The notes: a model not told the origin generated them from the letters alone. Positions 17,985-26,254 are shown, counted from the stretch's first letter. The stretch is DNA of 64,000 nucleotides from Arthrobacter_N sp051262515 (GCF_051262515.1 NZ_JBIMER010000013.1:1-64000), one strand, 5' to 3'. A program made the numbers and translations.

Positions 17985-18188
17985 ATGGCAATTGGTACCG
18001 TTAAGTGGTTCAACGCTGAAAAGGGCTTCGGCTTCATCGCTCCGGACGACAACTCGGACGACGTGTTCGCGCACTACTCCGCGATCCAGTCCAACGGATT
18101 CCGCTCCCTCGAAGAGGGCCAGCGCGTTGAGTTCGAGGTGACCCAGGGCCAGAAGGGCCTGCAGGCCACCGACATCCGCGCTGTCTAA
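17985..18188 (+). CDS. Cold-shock protein (CspA family)
   Basis: 67-residue single cold-shock domain. RNP1 (KGFGFIAP) and RNP2 (VFAHYSAI) are both intact, with the aromatic residues that stack on single-stranded RNA or DNA. Acts as an RNA chaperone and antiterminator in the cytosol. AAAGGA precedes the ATG. Preceded by a long leader and followed by a strong terminator, so it is monocistronic. Base and codon use look like a highly expressed gene (few rare codons). Confidence 0.96.
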   Translation: MAIGTVKWFNAEKGFGFIAPDDNSDDVFAHYSAIQSNGFRSLEEGQRVEFEVTQGQKGLQATDIRAV

Positions 18189-18228
18189 GTAGCGGATCAG
18201 TCCGAATCATCGGGCTCTTTCAACACCG

Positions 18229-18261
18229 CGAAGGCGGCACCCGCTGAGGGTGCCGCCTTCG
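18229..18261 (+). terminator. Rho-independent terminator after the cold-shock gene
   Basis: Perfect 14-bp stem CGAAGGCGGCACCC / GGGTGCCGCCTTCG with a 5-nt loop GCTGA, followed by TTCGTT. It lies 40 bp after the csp stop and just before the stop of the convergent reductase gene at 18304, so it may serve both directions. Confidence 0.88.
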
Positions 18262-18303
18262 TTCGTTAACCTCGCCCCCTGGCGGAGGTCGCCTTTTGGC
18301 CGG

Positions 18304-19323
18304 CTAGAGGTCGATGACGACCCTGGCGGGGCTCATGGTCCGGCCATCATCTCGGCATGTGTCGCTTGCCTCCGTGCCGGGCATCGCAACGCGGGAAACG
18401 CAGACGCACATCCTGTCAGCGGCGCGCTGTTGGCGTTCGCTGTAGAACACGTCGCGGTGGTCGATGCTGCCCCGCAGGTCCCGGACCTTGACTTCGCACA
18501 GTCCGCATTCCCCCTTGCGGCAGTCGAACATCACATCGACACCGGCATCCTCGAGGGCCTCCAGCATCGAGCGTTCCCTCCCGACCAGGATTTCGACGTC
18601 GCGGCTCGGAACCCGGACGATGAACTCCTCGGGATCGAACCAGCCCGAATTGCCGAATGTCTCGTAGCGCAGGCTCGGCACCGAACGTCCACTGGCTCCC
18701 CATGCCCGCCGCACGGCGTCCATCAGGCGAATGGGTCCGCACATGTACACCTCGGCGTCGGCGCGCATCCCCGCGACCAACGCGTCAACGTCGAGCCCCG
18801 TTCCCTCCGCGTCGACATGCGTGACGAGCCGGTCGCCGTGGGCCGTCTCGAGGGCCGCGAGGTACGCCATGGCTGCCCTGTTGCGGCCGGCGTAGACCAC
18901 GCGATAGTCGGCTTTCACGCGCTTGAGCACGCTGGCCATGTTGGTGATTGCCGTGATGCCTATGCCGCCGGCGATAAGGACGTAGCTGGCGGCACCGACC
19001 CTCAGCGGAAAATTCTGCAGGGGCGCGGTGATGCGCAGCGTGTCGCCCACACGAACCGAGTGCATATGGATCGAGCCACCGCGCGAAGTACCCGAGAGGA
19101 AGACGCTGATGGCCAGGCGCCTGCCGCCGTCGATGGATTCGACGACTGAGTAGGAGCGCCGTTGACGCTGCCCGTCGATGTCGATGTCCAGGTCGATGTG
19201 CGATCCCGGCTCCGCGGCACGGACCAGCTCGGGCTCGATCACAATGCGGCGGATGCCCGTGGCGATGTCGGCGGTCTCCACGACGACGGCGTCCTGCCAG
19301 GTTTCCGTGGTGCTTGCTGCCAT
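18304..19323 (-). CDS. vanB: Vanillate O-demethylase reductase component (VanB-type)
   Basis: 339-residue electron-transfer protein of the phthalate-dioxygenase-reductase family. In order: flavin domain with RRSYSVVES (FMN-binding RxYS), NAD domain with LIAGGIGITAITNM and MCGPIRLMDAV, and a C-terminal plant-type [2Fe-2S] domain with CRKGECGLC plus a fourth Cys in CVCVSR. It passes electrons from NADH to the Rieske oxygenase encoded 32 bp upstream. AAGGA precedes ATG 19323. Assignment to vanillate rests on pairing with VanA; other methoxyaromatics are possible. Confidence 0.85.
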   Translation of the reverse strand: MAASTTETWQDAVVVETADIATGIRRIVIEPELVRAAEPGSHIDLDIDIDGQRQRRSYSVVESIDGGRRLAISVFLSGTSRGGSIHMHSVRVGDTLRITAPLQNFPLRVGAASYVLIAGGIGITAITNMASVLKRVKADYRVVYAGRNRAAMAYLAALETAHGDRLVTHVDAEGTGLDVDALVAGMRADAEVYMCGPIRLMDAVRRAWGASGRSVPSLRYETFGNSGWFDPEEFIVRVPSRDVEILVGRERSMLEALEDAGVDVMFDCRKGECGLCEVKVRDLRGSIDHRDVFYSERQQRAADRMCVCVSRVAMPGTEASDTCRDDGRTMSPARVVIDL

Positions 19324-19355
19324 GTTGTTGTCCTTCGGATGCTCGGGCGGACGGA

Positions 19356-20450
19356 TCAAACCCGCTCGCTCCCGCGGCCTTCGGCGGCGAGCATGCTCTC
19401 CAGTATGCGCCGGACCCACATGCCGCCGGCATCGATGTTCAGGCTGTAGAACTCATGGTCCGGGTTGGCGTCGATGGCTTCCTGCTGAGCCGTGAGCATC
19501 GCCTCGTCCTCCCCGAAGACTCCGTGGACGCCACTACGCAGTTGGGTGGTGATCAGCTGGCTGTCCAGACGGTAATTGCGCATGAAAGCCCAGAAGTAGA
19601 GGGACGACCGGTCGGTTTCCGGGGTAATGGTGTTCATGACGTAGCCGTTCACACCCTGACTACGGTCGCCCTTCTCGGCTCCGGTCCCGGCCTTCGCAAC
19701 GCCGACATCGATGCGGATCGTGGAAGGTGCCTCGAAGTGGATGATCTGCCAACGGTCCACCCTTCCCTCGAAACCGGGGAACTTGTCGCGCATGTTTTTC
19801 AGCCAAAAAGGCGGGGCATCGATATCGAACATCCAACGGGCCACCGTGACAAGGTTGCCGTCACGCTTGGTCTCGAACTCGGACTCGCTGAGCTCCTCCT
19901 GGCCGATCGAGGACGCGTGGACGAATTCTTCGTGCGTCAAGTCCATGAGGTTGTCGAGGATCAGTTGGTAATTGCAGGCCGTACGGATGGTCTCGCCGTC
20001 CCCCGCCCACTCTTCCGAGGTCATTTGGGACATGTCCGGGACCAGCCCGGGGTCCGCGAGCGTGGGATCCCCCAGCCACACCCACACGTAGCGGTACCGC
20101 TCCACCACGGGAAAGGAGGGCACGGTGGCGCTCGGATTGAGCGTCTCCTGGGCCGGCATGGAAACGCACCGTCCGGCAGAGTTGTAAACGATCCCGTGAT
20201 AGGGGCACTGAATGCCGTCCCTGCCCGCCGTCCTGCCCATCGACAGTGGCGCAAGCCTGTGCCAGCACGCGTCGGCGAGGGCAACGGCCCGCCCGTCTTC
20301 GGTGCGGTACATCGCGAGCGGACGGTTGGCTATGCGCCGCGCCATCGGCTTGCGTGTGACCTCGTGATCCCAGGCCGCTGCATACCAGGCGTTGAGCGGG
20401 TAGCCGAGTACCTTTGCGGCGCCGGCGCTTCTCGTCGCGGCTGTGGTCAT
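19356..20450 (-). CDS. vanA: Vanillate O-demethylase oxygenase component (VanA-type Rieske)
   Basis: 364-residue Rieske non-haem iron monooxygenase. The [2Fe-2S] ligands are CWH and CPYH around residues 62-86, and the mononuclear iron site is in DNLMDLTHEEFVHA (Asp/His/His pattern). VanA-type enzymes release the methoxyl carbon as formaldehyde at the cost of O2 and NADH, giving protocatechuate from vanillate. It is first in a vanA-vanB operon with its own promoter. Neighbours include a second, chemically different O-demethylase (23108-24514). Closely related isovanillate or guaiacol-type demethylases cannot be excluded. Confidence 0.84.
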   Translation of the reverse strand: MTTAATRSAGAAKVLGYPLNAWYAAAWDHEVTRKPMARRIANRPLAMYRTEDGRAVALADACWHRLAPLSMGRTAGRDGIQCPYHGIVYNSAGRCVSMPAQETLNPSATVPSFPVVERYRYVWVWLGDPTLADPGLVPDMSQMTSEEWAGDGETIRTACNYQLILDNLMDLTHEEFVHASSIGQEELSESEFETKRDGNLVTVARWMFDIDAPPFWLKNMRDKFPGFEGRVDRWQIIHFEAPSTIRIDVGVAKAGTGAEKGDRSQGVNGYVMNTITPETDRSSLYFWAFMRNYRLDSQLITTQLRSGVHGVFGEDEAMLTAQQEAIDANPDHEFYSLNIDAGGMWVRRILESMLAAEGRGSERV

Positions 20451-20523
20451 GGTTGGTCCCTTCCGAAAGTGGGCTGCCGTGGCGGCAAGGACGGCTGCCA
20501 ATCCCGTTGGACTGTGGTCCAGA

Positions 20524-20557
20524 ACATAGAATACCTATGTACATAGTTAGTTGGCAA
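20524..20557 (-). promoter_or_regulatory. vanA promoter with embedded palindromic operator
   Basis: On the minus strand, TTGCCA (20552-20557) and TATTCT (20528-20533) form a promoter with an 18-bp spacer. Inside the spacer is the 12-bp palindrome CTATGTACATAG (20535-20546), and a third half-site ACATAG lies at 20524-20529. PadR-family operators typically carry ATGT/ACAT dyads, and a padR gene lies in this cluster. Positions are seen in sequence; the regulator is inference. Confidence 0.55.
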
Positions 20558-20628
20558 GCGACCGCTCTCCTTCCGAGAGTCGCGGCCAACCGAAGCGCGA
20601 CATCCCATGGGGGCCACGTCGCTCGGCG

Positions 20629-20658
20629 TAGACATGCCACTATGTCGGTAGGTAGCCT
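20629..20658 (+). promoter_or_regulatory. metF-like gene promoter with GACAT/ATGTC dyad
   Basis: TAGACA (20629-20634) and TAGCCT (20653-20658), 18-bp spacer. The inverted repeat GACAT-n6-ATGTC at 20631-20646 overlaps the -35 and spacer. The same half-site occurs in the vanA promoter and before the ligM-like gene. Confidence 0.45.
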
Positions 20659-20746
20659 AGGCGTGCCCCGGGTGGAGGTCGCGCCACCGTCGCGGCTACA
20701 GCACGTGCGCCGCGGCAGTGCGCGCACCCGGAACCGAAGGGCCCCA

Positions 20747-21661
20747 ATGATGCTGTCCGATCAGCCTCCGCCAGACGAGACCGTCACCGGCTCCACGCAG
20801 CCGAAACCGCGCTCCGGCACTCCGACGCAGAACCTTCTCGCGGATTTCTCCTTGGAGATGACCGGGAAGGACATCCGCGCGCTTGAAGCCGCACGCGATG
20901 CCATCCCCGGGGGAACGCGCATCAACGTAACGTTCCTCGGCAACGAGGACCCGCCGATGCGCGTCGCCGCGGCCAGCGCGGTGAGGGCAGCGGGCTTCAT
21001 TCCTGTTCCCCATCTTTCCGCTCGCCGCTTGGCTACCGCCGGAGAGTTGGAGGATTTCATCGCGGCGCTCGCAACGCGCGCACGTGCGAAACACATCTTC
21101 GTGGTGGGCGGGGATCCCGCCGAACCCATGGGGCCGTATCCCGACTCGCTGTCCGTCATCCGAAGCGGGGCCTTGTCCGGGCACGGGTTCGCCCACATCT
21201 CCGTCAGCGGCTACCCCGAGGGACACCCGAACATCGACGCGGACACTTTGTGGAGGGCGCTGGAGGACAAGGCGGCCGCCATTCGGGCCCAGGGACTCGA
21301 CGGCACCATCATCACCCAGTTCGGCTTCGACACGGAGCCCGTGCTGCAATGGCTGGCCGAAGTCCGGCGACGGGGCATAGACCTACCCGTGCGCATTGGC
21401 GTTCCCGGACCGGCAGGCATCAGGCGTCTGCTTGCCTTCGCCCGCCGCTTTGGCATCGCGTCGTCTGCCGGCATAGCCCAGAAGTACGGATTCTCCATCA
21501 CCAACCTCTTGGGCACGGCGGGGCCGGACCGCTTCATTCGGGACCTGGTCGATGGCTACGACCCGAAAACACACGGCACGGTGGGACTGCACTTTTATAC
21601 CTTCGGCGGGCTCAAGGCGACCGCCGAGTGGATCGCGGACTTCCGGGAACGCATCGCATAG
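20747..21661 (+). CDS. Methylenetetrahydrofolate reductase-like protein (MetF type)
   Basis: 304-residue TIM-barrel flavoprotein of the MTHFR family, recognised by FVVGGDPAEPMGPYPDS (the folate-loop region), FAHISVSGYPEGHPN and TIITQFGFDTEPVLQW. It interconverts 5-methyl- and 5,10-methylene-tetrahydrofolate. In known THF-dependent demethylation systems such as Sphingobium ligM-metF, this enzyme recycles the methyl-THF made by the demethylase; here the demethylase gene is 1.4 kb downstream. It is shorter than, and diverged from, the housekeeping MetF. GAAGG lies 6 nt before ATG 20747 (the next codon is also ATG). Confidence 0.8.
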   Translation: MMLSDQPPPDETVTGSTQPKPRSGTPTQNLLADFSLEMTGKDIRALEAARDAIPGGTRINVTFLGNEDPPMRVAAASAVRAAGFIPVPHLSARRLATAGELEDFIAALATRARAKHIFVVGGDPAEPMGPYPDSLSVIRSGALSGHGFAHISVSGYPEGHPNIDADTLWRALEDKAAAIRAQGLDGTIITQFGFDTEPVLQWLAEVRRRGIDLPVRIGVPGPAGIRRLLAFARRFGIASSAGIAQKYGFSITNLLGTAGPDRFIRDLVDGYDPKTHGTVGLHFYTFGGLKATAEWIADFRERIA

Positions 21662-21718
21662 CGGCCAGGACGATCCCGCCCCGGCCGCAACCGCTCGAGC
21701 GGGTCTGCACCCGCGGCT

Positions 21719-21749
21719 GGGGCCGGACGCCCAGCGGCCGCCCGGCCCC
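21719..21749. terminator. Possible bidirectional hairpin
   Basis: GGGGCCGG (21719-21726) and CCGGCCCC (21742-21749) can pair across 15 nt in the 106-bp spacer between the convergent metF-like and binding-protein genes. There is no T-run, so terminator activity is uncertain. Confidence 0.35.
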
Positions 21750-21767
21750 ATTGGGGTCCGCCCCCAG

Positions 21768-22745
21768 CTATTCGGCCGGAAGCAACGCCGTCATGTCCGG
21801 CACCTCGTCGATCAGTCCCCGATCCAGGGAGATCTGCGCGACCTCCTCGATCGAATCGGCATTGACCTCGGTCGGGAACTTCGGAAGGGTGAGCTTTTCG
21901 ACGACGTTCGGCTCGAGCGAAGTGTAAGTCGGGAGAATCTCACGCACCCGATCCGGATTCGCATCGGCGAATTCCAGCGACGCCTTCATCGCCCGCACAA
22001 ACTTTTCCGTGGTCTCCGGGTTTTGCTGCACGTACTGGTCGGACGTGAAGTACACGGCGACCGTGAGGTCTTCCACGGGTGCGGCATAGTTGGAGAACAC
22101 CCGCTCGTTCCCGTCTCCCTCGGCGATCGTGACGAAGGGCTCGACAGCGGCGATCGCATCGACGTTTCCCTTGGCCAACTGCCCGACCATGTCGGGGAAG
22201 GGCATCTCCACGAAGTCGACGCCGGCCGGATCGCCACCGGCCTGCTTGACGGCCTCGGAAACGGTCGAGTCGGAGATGTTGTTCAGCGTGTTCACGCCAA
22301 CCTTCTTGCCCACCAAATCGGCGACCTCCTTGATCCCGCTGTCCGGTTTGGTCATCACCGCTGCGAAGTCGTCTTCGACGTTGCCCGTCGTATTGGCTCC
22401 CGCTGCGACCATCTTCAGAGGCAATCCCTTGGAACGGGCGACGATCATCGAGGTGACATTCGAGAATCCAAAGTCCATCTGACCCGAGGTGATCGCGGGG
22501 ACGATCGCGGCTCCGCCCTGCGCCAGCGTCAGGGTGAGCTCGAGCCCCTCCTTTTCGAAGAGCCCCTCCTCGACGCCGAGGTAGATGGGAGCCACGTCAA
22601 CGATGGGAATCACGCCCACCTCTATCTGCTCCAGCTCCGACCCGCCGTCGGCTGTCCCGCTGGGGCTGGATGACGGCGATGCGCCTCCACAGGCCGCCAA
22701 CCCCAGAATCGCCGCGCACGCGAGCGCTGCCTTAAGTGATTTCAT
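21768..22745 (-). CDS. ABC transporter substrate-binding lipoprotein, NitT/TauT family
   Basis: 325 aa. Signal peptide with lipobox LAAC at 16-19, then a Ser/Gly-rich linker and an SsuA/TauA-type periplasmic-binding fold: VEVGVIPIVDVAPIYLG, GGAAIVPAITSGQMDFGFSN and VGKKVGVNTLNN. AGGAG precedes ATG 22745. It stands alone: no permease or ATPase adjoins it. It is close in sequence to the binding protein at 37440-38414, whose operon has both, so the membrane components may be shared (inference). Context suggests an aromatic acid such as vanillate rather than nitrate or sulfonates. Confidence 0.85.
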   Translation of the reverse strand: MKSLKAALACAAILGLAACGGASPSSSPSGTADGGSELEQIEVGVIPIVDVAPIYLGVEEGLFEKEGLELTLTLAQGGAAIVPAITSGQMDFGFSNVTSMIVARSKGLPLKMVAAGANTTGNVEDDFAAVMTKPDSGIKEVADLVGKKVGVNTLNNISDSTVSEAVKQAGGDPAGVDFVEMPFPDMVGQLAKGNVDAIAAVEPFVTIAEGDGNERVFSNYAAPVEDLTVAVYFTSDQYVQQNPETTEKFVRAMKASLEFADANPDRVREILPTYTSLEPNVVEKLTLPKFPTEVNADSIEEVAQISLDRGLIDEVPDMTALLPAE

Positions 22746-22783
22746 GTGCTCTCCTGATGATCGGGGAGCATTTTTGGTGCCCC

Positions 22784-22801
22784 GTGTGATTCACCTCACA
22801 C
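22784..22801. promoter_or_regulatory. CRP/GlxR-like binding site
   Basis: GTGTGA-TTCACC-TCACAC: a perfect TGTGA-n6-TCACA dyad, the consensus of CRP-type cAMP receptor proteins including actinobacterial GlxR. It lies 39-56 bp upstream of the binding-protein ATG in the 362-bp divergent spacer (22746-23107). That spacer also has an AATAAC-n10-GTTATT dyad near 22801-22822 and otherwise no gene. Confidence 0.65.
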
Positions 22802-22982
22802 AATAACTACCCACATCGTTATTTCATAGGCCCTCCTGTCCATGCGTCCCGCGACCGGACCCCCTTCAGGCCAACTCCTCCGCGCCAACCCGGTCGCCCG
22901 GAACCCATGGCCGCCGACCAAAGCCACAGTGCATCCGGGCGAGCCGCGACCTCGCACCCCCGTGCTTGGCATCGACAACATC

Positions 22983-23012
22983 TCGACATGTCTACCCGCA
23001 TAGTCATATGGT
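22983..23012 (+). promoter_or_regulatory. Candidate ligM-type gene promoter with GACATGTC palindrome
   Basis: TCGACA (22983-22988) and TATGGT (23007-23012), 18-bp spacer, are plausible promoter boxes. The 8-bp palindrome GACATGTC (22985-22992) overlaps the -35, repeating the geometry seen at the metF-like promoter. Confidence 0.35.
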
Positions 23013-23107
23013 CAGGGTGCCGAGGTGAGCCAAATCACCATCGAGTCCCTGTCGCGTCTCGGTCCGCTGGCGTATTCGGGACAACCCATCAAAGGAAAGG
23101 GCCCACC

Positions 23108-24514
23108 GTGGAACCCACAAACCTCCAGGAAGTCCTCGACGCCGCGCCAAGCACCGTGGAACTTCTGCGCAATTCCCAGATCGGCGCGTATATCTACCCC
23201 GTCGTTGCGCCCGAGTACTCCAACTGGCGCAGCGAACAGCGCGCTTGGCGCGAAACGGCCGTGCTCTACGACCAGTCGCACCACATGGACAATCTGTTCA
23301 TCAAGGGGCCCGACGCCCTCAAGCTGATTTCGGACACGGCCATCAACAGCACCGCGACCTTTCCGGTCAACAAGGCCAAGCAATACGTACCGACCACGCC
23401 CTCCGGTCATGTGATTGGCGACGGGATCCTCTTCCACGAGGCCGATGACGAGTTCGTCTACGTGGGACGGGCGCCCGCCGCGAACTGGCTACTGTTCCAT
23501 GCCGAGACGGGCGGTTACGACGTCGAGGTGGTCGCGGACCGGCGTTCTCCCTCCCGCCCCATGGGCAAGCCGGTGCAGCGCAAGTACTGGCGGTTCCAGA
23601 TCCAAGGCCCCAATGCGTGGCAGATCATCGAAAAGCTCAACGGCGGACCCGTGGAGCAGCTGAAGTTCTTCAACATGGACGAGATGGCGATTGCCGGCGA
23701 GACCGTGCGCACCCTGCGCCATGGCATGGCCGGCGCGCCGGGACTTGAGGTCTGGGGCGCGTACGACTCCTACGACAAGGTACGGGACGCCATCGTGGAG
23801 GCCGGCGCCGAGTTCGGAATGCTCCCGGTCGGCGCCCGCGCGTACCCGTCCAATACCTTGGAGTCAGGATGGATCCCGTCGCCGTTGCCGGCGATCTACA
23901 CGGGGGACGAGTTGGGTGCTTACCGCCGATGGCTCGGCGCCGACAGCTATGAGGCGACCAACGCCGTCGCCGGAAGTTTCGTGTCCGAGAAGATCGAGGA
24001 CTACTACCTCACGCCGTGGGAGCTTGGCTATGGTTCGTTTGTGAAGTTCGACCACGACTTCATCGGCCGGGACGCATTGGAGGGAATGGATCCGGCCTCT
24101 CAGCGCAAGAAGGTCACCTTGGCCTGGAACGCGGAAGACCTGGGCAGGATCCTCACCTCGGTTGTGGACACCAACGAGCGTCCCTACAAGTACTTCGATC
24201 TGCCCCTGGCGAACTACGGATCGTCGAATTACGACAAGGTTGTCGACGCCGGGGGGAACACCATTGGCCTCTCGATGTTCACCGGCTACAGCTCGAACGA
24301 ACGGCGTGGGCTCTCGCTCGCCACCATCGATCCCGACGTTCCGGAGGGAACCGAATTGAAAGTCGTGTGGGGCGAACCGGGCGGCGGGACTCGTAAGACC
24401 ACGGTCGAGCCGCACCGCCAGATGGAAGTCCGCGTGGTCGTCAGCCCGATTCCGTACTCCACGGTGGCGCGCCAAGACTACCGGGGCGGCTGGCGCACGT
24501 CCGCGGCGAGGTAG
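23108..24514 (+). CDS. ligM: Tetrahydrofolate-dependent aromatic O-demethylase (LigM/DesA type)
   Basis: 468 aa with the GcvT/aminomethyltransferase fold of LigM and DesA, which move the methoxyl carbon of vanillate, 3-O-methylgallate or syringate onto THF without oxygen. Length matches (LigM about 471). With a one-residue offset, residues I recall as catalytic or binding in LigM are present: Y30, H59, R121, E214 and Y246. GTG 23108 has AAAGG seven bases upstream. A glycine-cleavage T-protein is unlikely because there is no gcv context and the substrate residues match LigM. Substrate preference between vanillate and syringate types is open. The metF-like gene and vanAB lie nearby. Confidence 0.82.
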   Translation: MEPTNLQEVLDAAPSTVELLRNSQIGAYIYPVVAPEYSNWRSEQRAWRETAVLYDQSHHMDNLFIKGPDALKLISDTAINSTATFPVNKAKQYVPTTPSGHVIGDGILFHEADDEFVYVGRAPAANWLLFHAETGGYDVEVVADRRSPSRPMGKPVQRKYWRFQIQGPNAWQIIEKLNGGPVEQLKFFNMDEMAIAGETVRTLRHGMAGAPGLEVWGAYDSYDKVRDAIVEAGAEFGMLPVGARAYPSNTLESGWIPSPLPAIYTGDELGAYRRWLGADSYEATNAVAGSFVSEKIEDYYLTPWELGYGSFVKFDHDFIGRDALEGMDPASQRKKVTLAWNAEDLGRILTSVVDTNERPYKYFDLPLANYGSSNYDKVVDAGGNTIGLSMFTGYSSNERRGLSLATIDPDVPEGTELKVVWGEPGGGTRKTTVEPHRQMEVRVVVSPIPYSTVARQDYRGGWRTSAAR

Positions 24515-24521
24515 GCGGTCC

Positions 24522-24577
24522 CGGTTGCCTGCCCGCATAGGATGGGCAAACCGCCGACCCGTGTGGGCAGGCAACCG
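24522..24577. repeat. Perfect 13-bp-arm inverted repeat before padR
   Basis: CGGTTGCCTGCCC (24522-24534) and GGGCAGGCAACCG (24565-24577) are separated by 30 bp that contains TAGGAT (24538-24543), a plausible -10. The repeat starts 8 bp after the ligM stop and ends just before the padR Shine-Dalgarno. It may be an operator pair for PadR autoregulation or an mRNA stem between the two genes; no T-run follows. Confidence 0.6.
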
Positions 24578-24595
24578 ATGATTGAAAGGAGCCCG

Positions 24596-25189
24596 TTGAG
24601 CCTCCGCTATGCGCTGTTGGCCCTGCTGAACGTCGAACCGATGACCGGCTACGACCTGTACAAGGTCTTCGAATCCTCAGTCGGCCACGTTTGGTACGCC
24701 CCGGATTCCCAGATCTACCCGGAGCTGCGAAAGATGGAGCGCGACGGACTGGTCGTCGGCGAAGACGTCCCGTGGGGCAAGTCCGGCACCAAACGCCGCT
24801 ACCACATCACTGCAGAAGGCAACGGCGCATTCACCGAGTGGATCAACGCGCCAATGGAGTTTTCGCGGGTCCGGGATCCGGCGCACCTCCGCGCGGCCTA
24901 TCTGGAATGGGCCAGCCCCACCGCGGCCAGGAGGCAAATGCGGGCGCACATCCAACACAACACCGCCTTGCTGCGCCAGTGGGAACAGAAGGTCCGCGAG
25001 ATCGACACCGGAACCAGCTCCATGCTGACCCGCCGGCTAAGCAAGACCGCCGAGCAGGACAAGGAACGAACGACGGCGTTCAAACGCTTTGCCTACGAAG
25101 GGCTTATCGCCCGGGCAGAAGCCGAAATCGCTTGGGCCAACCGCGGACTTCGCCTGGCGGATGAGCTCTACGGCGCGGAGGAGGCTTAG
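24596..25189 (+). CDS. PadR family transcriptional regulator
   Basis: 197 aa. A PadR winged helix fills the first about 90 residues (LSLRYALLALLNVEPMTGYDLYK, described in two parts, and GTKRRYHITAEG), followed by a helical dimerisation domain. TTG 24596 is the preferred start: AAAGGAG lies 5 bases upstream and PadR proteins begin with (M)SLR. ATG 24578 in frame would precede that Shine-Dalgarno. PadR repressors commonly sense phenolic acids. It directly follows the ligM-type demethylase and is the obvious candidate regulator of the demethylation genes (inference). Confidence 0.85.
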   Translation: MSLRYALLALLNVEPMTGYDLYKVFESSVGHVWYAPDSQIYPELRKMERDGLVVGEDVPWGKSGTKRRYHITAEGNGAFTEWINAPMEFSRVRDPAHLRAAYLEWASPTAARRQMRAHIQHNTALLRQWEQKVREIDTGTSSMLTRRLSKTAEQDKERTTAFKRFAYEGLIARAEAEIAWANRGLRLADELYGAEEA

Positions 25190-25261
25190 GGCGACGCGGG
25201 AATCACCCACGTTGCCGGCCTCCGCGGGAATGAACGCGTCGCCGAACGGGTTGCCGCCCTT

Positions 25262-26254
25262 GTGAGCATTCCACTTTCGGTCCTCGACCTCGCGCCCATC
25301 GCCCCCGGCGGCAGCGCCGCCCAGACCTTCGTCGAGTCGGTGAAACTCGCGCAGGCCGCGGAGGCATGCGGCTACACGCGCGTCTGGTACGCCGAACACC
25401 ACAACATGCCGACCATCGCCTCCAGCGCCACGTCGGTCCTGATCGGCCACGTCGCGCACCACACCTCCACGATCCGTCTGGGCGCGGGCGGGATCATGCT
25501 GCCCAACCACTCTCCGTTGGTCATCGCCGAGCAGTTCGGGACTTTGGAGACGCTGTTTCCCGGCCGGATCGATCTCGGCCTGGGCCGCGCCCCGGGCAGC
25601 GACCAGGCGACCTTCCGCGCGCTGCGGCGCGATCCGGCGTCGGCCGATGCCTTCCCCCACGATGTCCTGGAGCTGAAGTCGTTCCTCGGCGCGGCCTCGC
25701 GCATTCCGGGCGTGAACGCCTACCCCGGACGCGGAACGCAGGTGCCGCTGTACATCCTCGGCTCGAGCCTGTTCGGCGCGCGCCTCGCCGCGCAGCTGGG
25801 CCTGCCGTACTCGTTCGCCTCGCACTTCGCGCCGGATTCCCTCGAACAGGCCGTCGCGCTCTACCGCGCCGAGTTCCGGCCGTCGGAGCAGCTGGCCGAA
25901 CCCCATGTGGTGGCCGGTGTCGGCGTCGTGGCCGCGGAAACCAACGAGGAGGCGCAGCGGATCATGGAGGACGTCCGGCGCAGCCGCATCCGGATGATGC
26001 TGGGGCGCGGTCGCGAGCAGCCGTTCACCGACGACGAGGTGGACATGCTGCTCACCTCGCCCGCCGGGGAATCGGTGCTGCGGATGCTCGCCTACACGGC
26101 GGTCGGAACGCCGGACGCCGTGCGCGAGTACCTCGAGGGATTCGCCGACCACGCGCGGGCCGACGAGCTGATCACGGTCCACAACGCGCCGTTGCCGGAA
26201 GACCGGCTGGTCTCCCTGAGGCTCACCGCCGGGGCGATGGGTCTGGTGCCCTAG
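25262..26254 (+). CDS. LLM-class flavin-dependent oxidoreductase
   Basis: 330-residue luciferase-like TIM barrel of the group annotated MsnO8/YhbW. Marks: SVLDLAPIAPGGS start, WYAEHHNM and RIDLGLGRAPGSD near the FMN site. Uses reduced flavin and O2 on an unknown substrate; true luciferase activity is not implied. GTG 25262 is the likely start, without a strong Shine-Dalgarno. It lies 72 bp after padR on the same strand and may or may not belong to the demethylation locus. Confidence 0.84.
   Translation: MSIPLSVLDLAPIAPGGSAAQTFVESVKLAQAAEACGYTRVWYAEHHNMPTIASSATSVLIGHVAHHTSTIRLGAGGIMLPNHSPLVIAEQFGTLETLFPGRIDLGLGRAPGSDQATFRALRRDPASADAFPHDVLELKSFLGAASRIPGVNAYPGRGTQVPLYILGSSLFGARLAAQLGLPYSFASHFAPDSLEQAVALYRAEFRPSEQLAEPHVVAGVGVVAAETNEEAQRIMEDVRRSRIRMMLGRGREQPFTDDEVDMLLTSPAGESVLRMLAYTAVGTPDAVREYLEGFADHARADELITVHNAPLPEDRLVSLRLTAGAMGLVP

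Noticed and set aside
21768..22745. Reading the NitT/TauT binding proteins as nitrate transport because nirBD is nearby
   Set aside because: All three are among aromatic-degradation genes, one is directly cotranscribed with an acyl-CoA ligase, and none is near nirBD.
23108..24514. Glycine cleavage T-protein (GcvT)
   Set aside because: No gcvP/gcvH nearby; length and the LigM-type Tyr/His/Arg positions fit a THF-dependent aryl demethylase instead.
24522..24577. Insertion-sequence terminal repeats
   Set aside because: Only 30 bp lies between the arms, with no transposase and no flanking direct repeat.
25262..26254. True bacterial luciferase
   Set aside because: Single LLM-class subunit without luxB, lux genes or aldehyde pathway; general flavin monooxygenase is the supported call.
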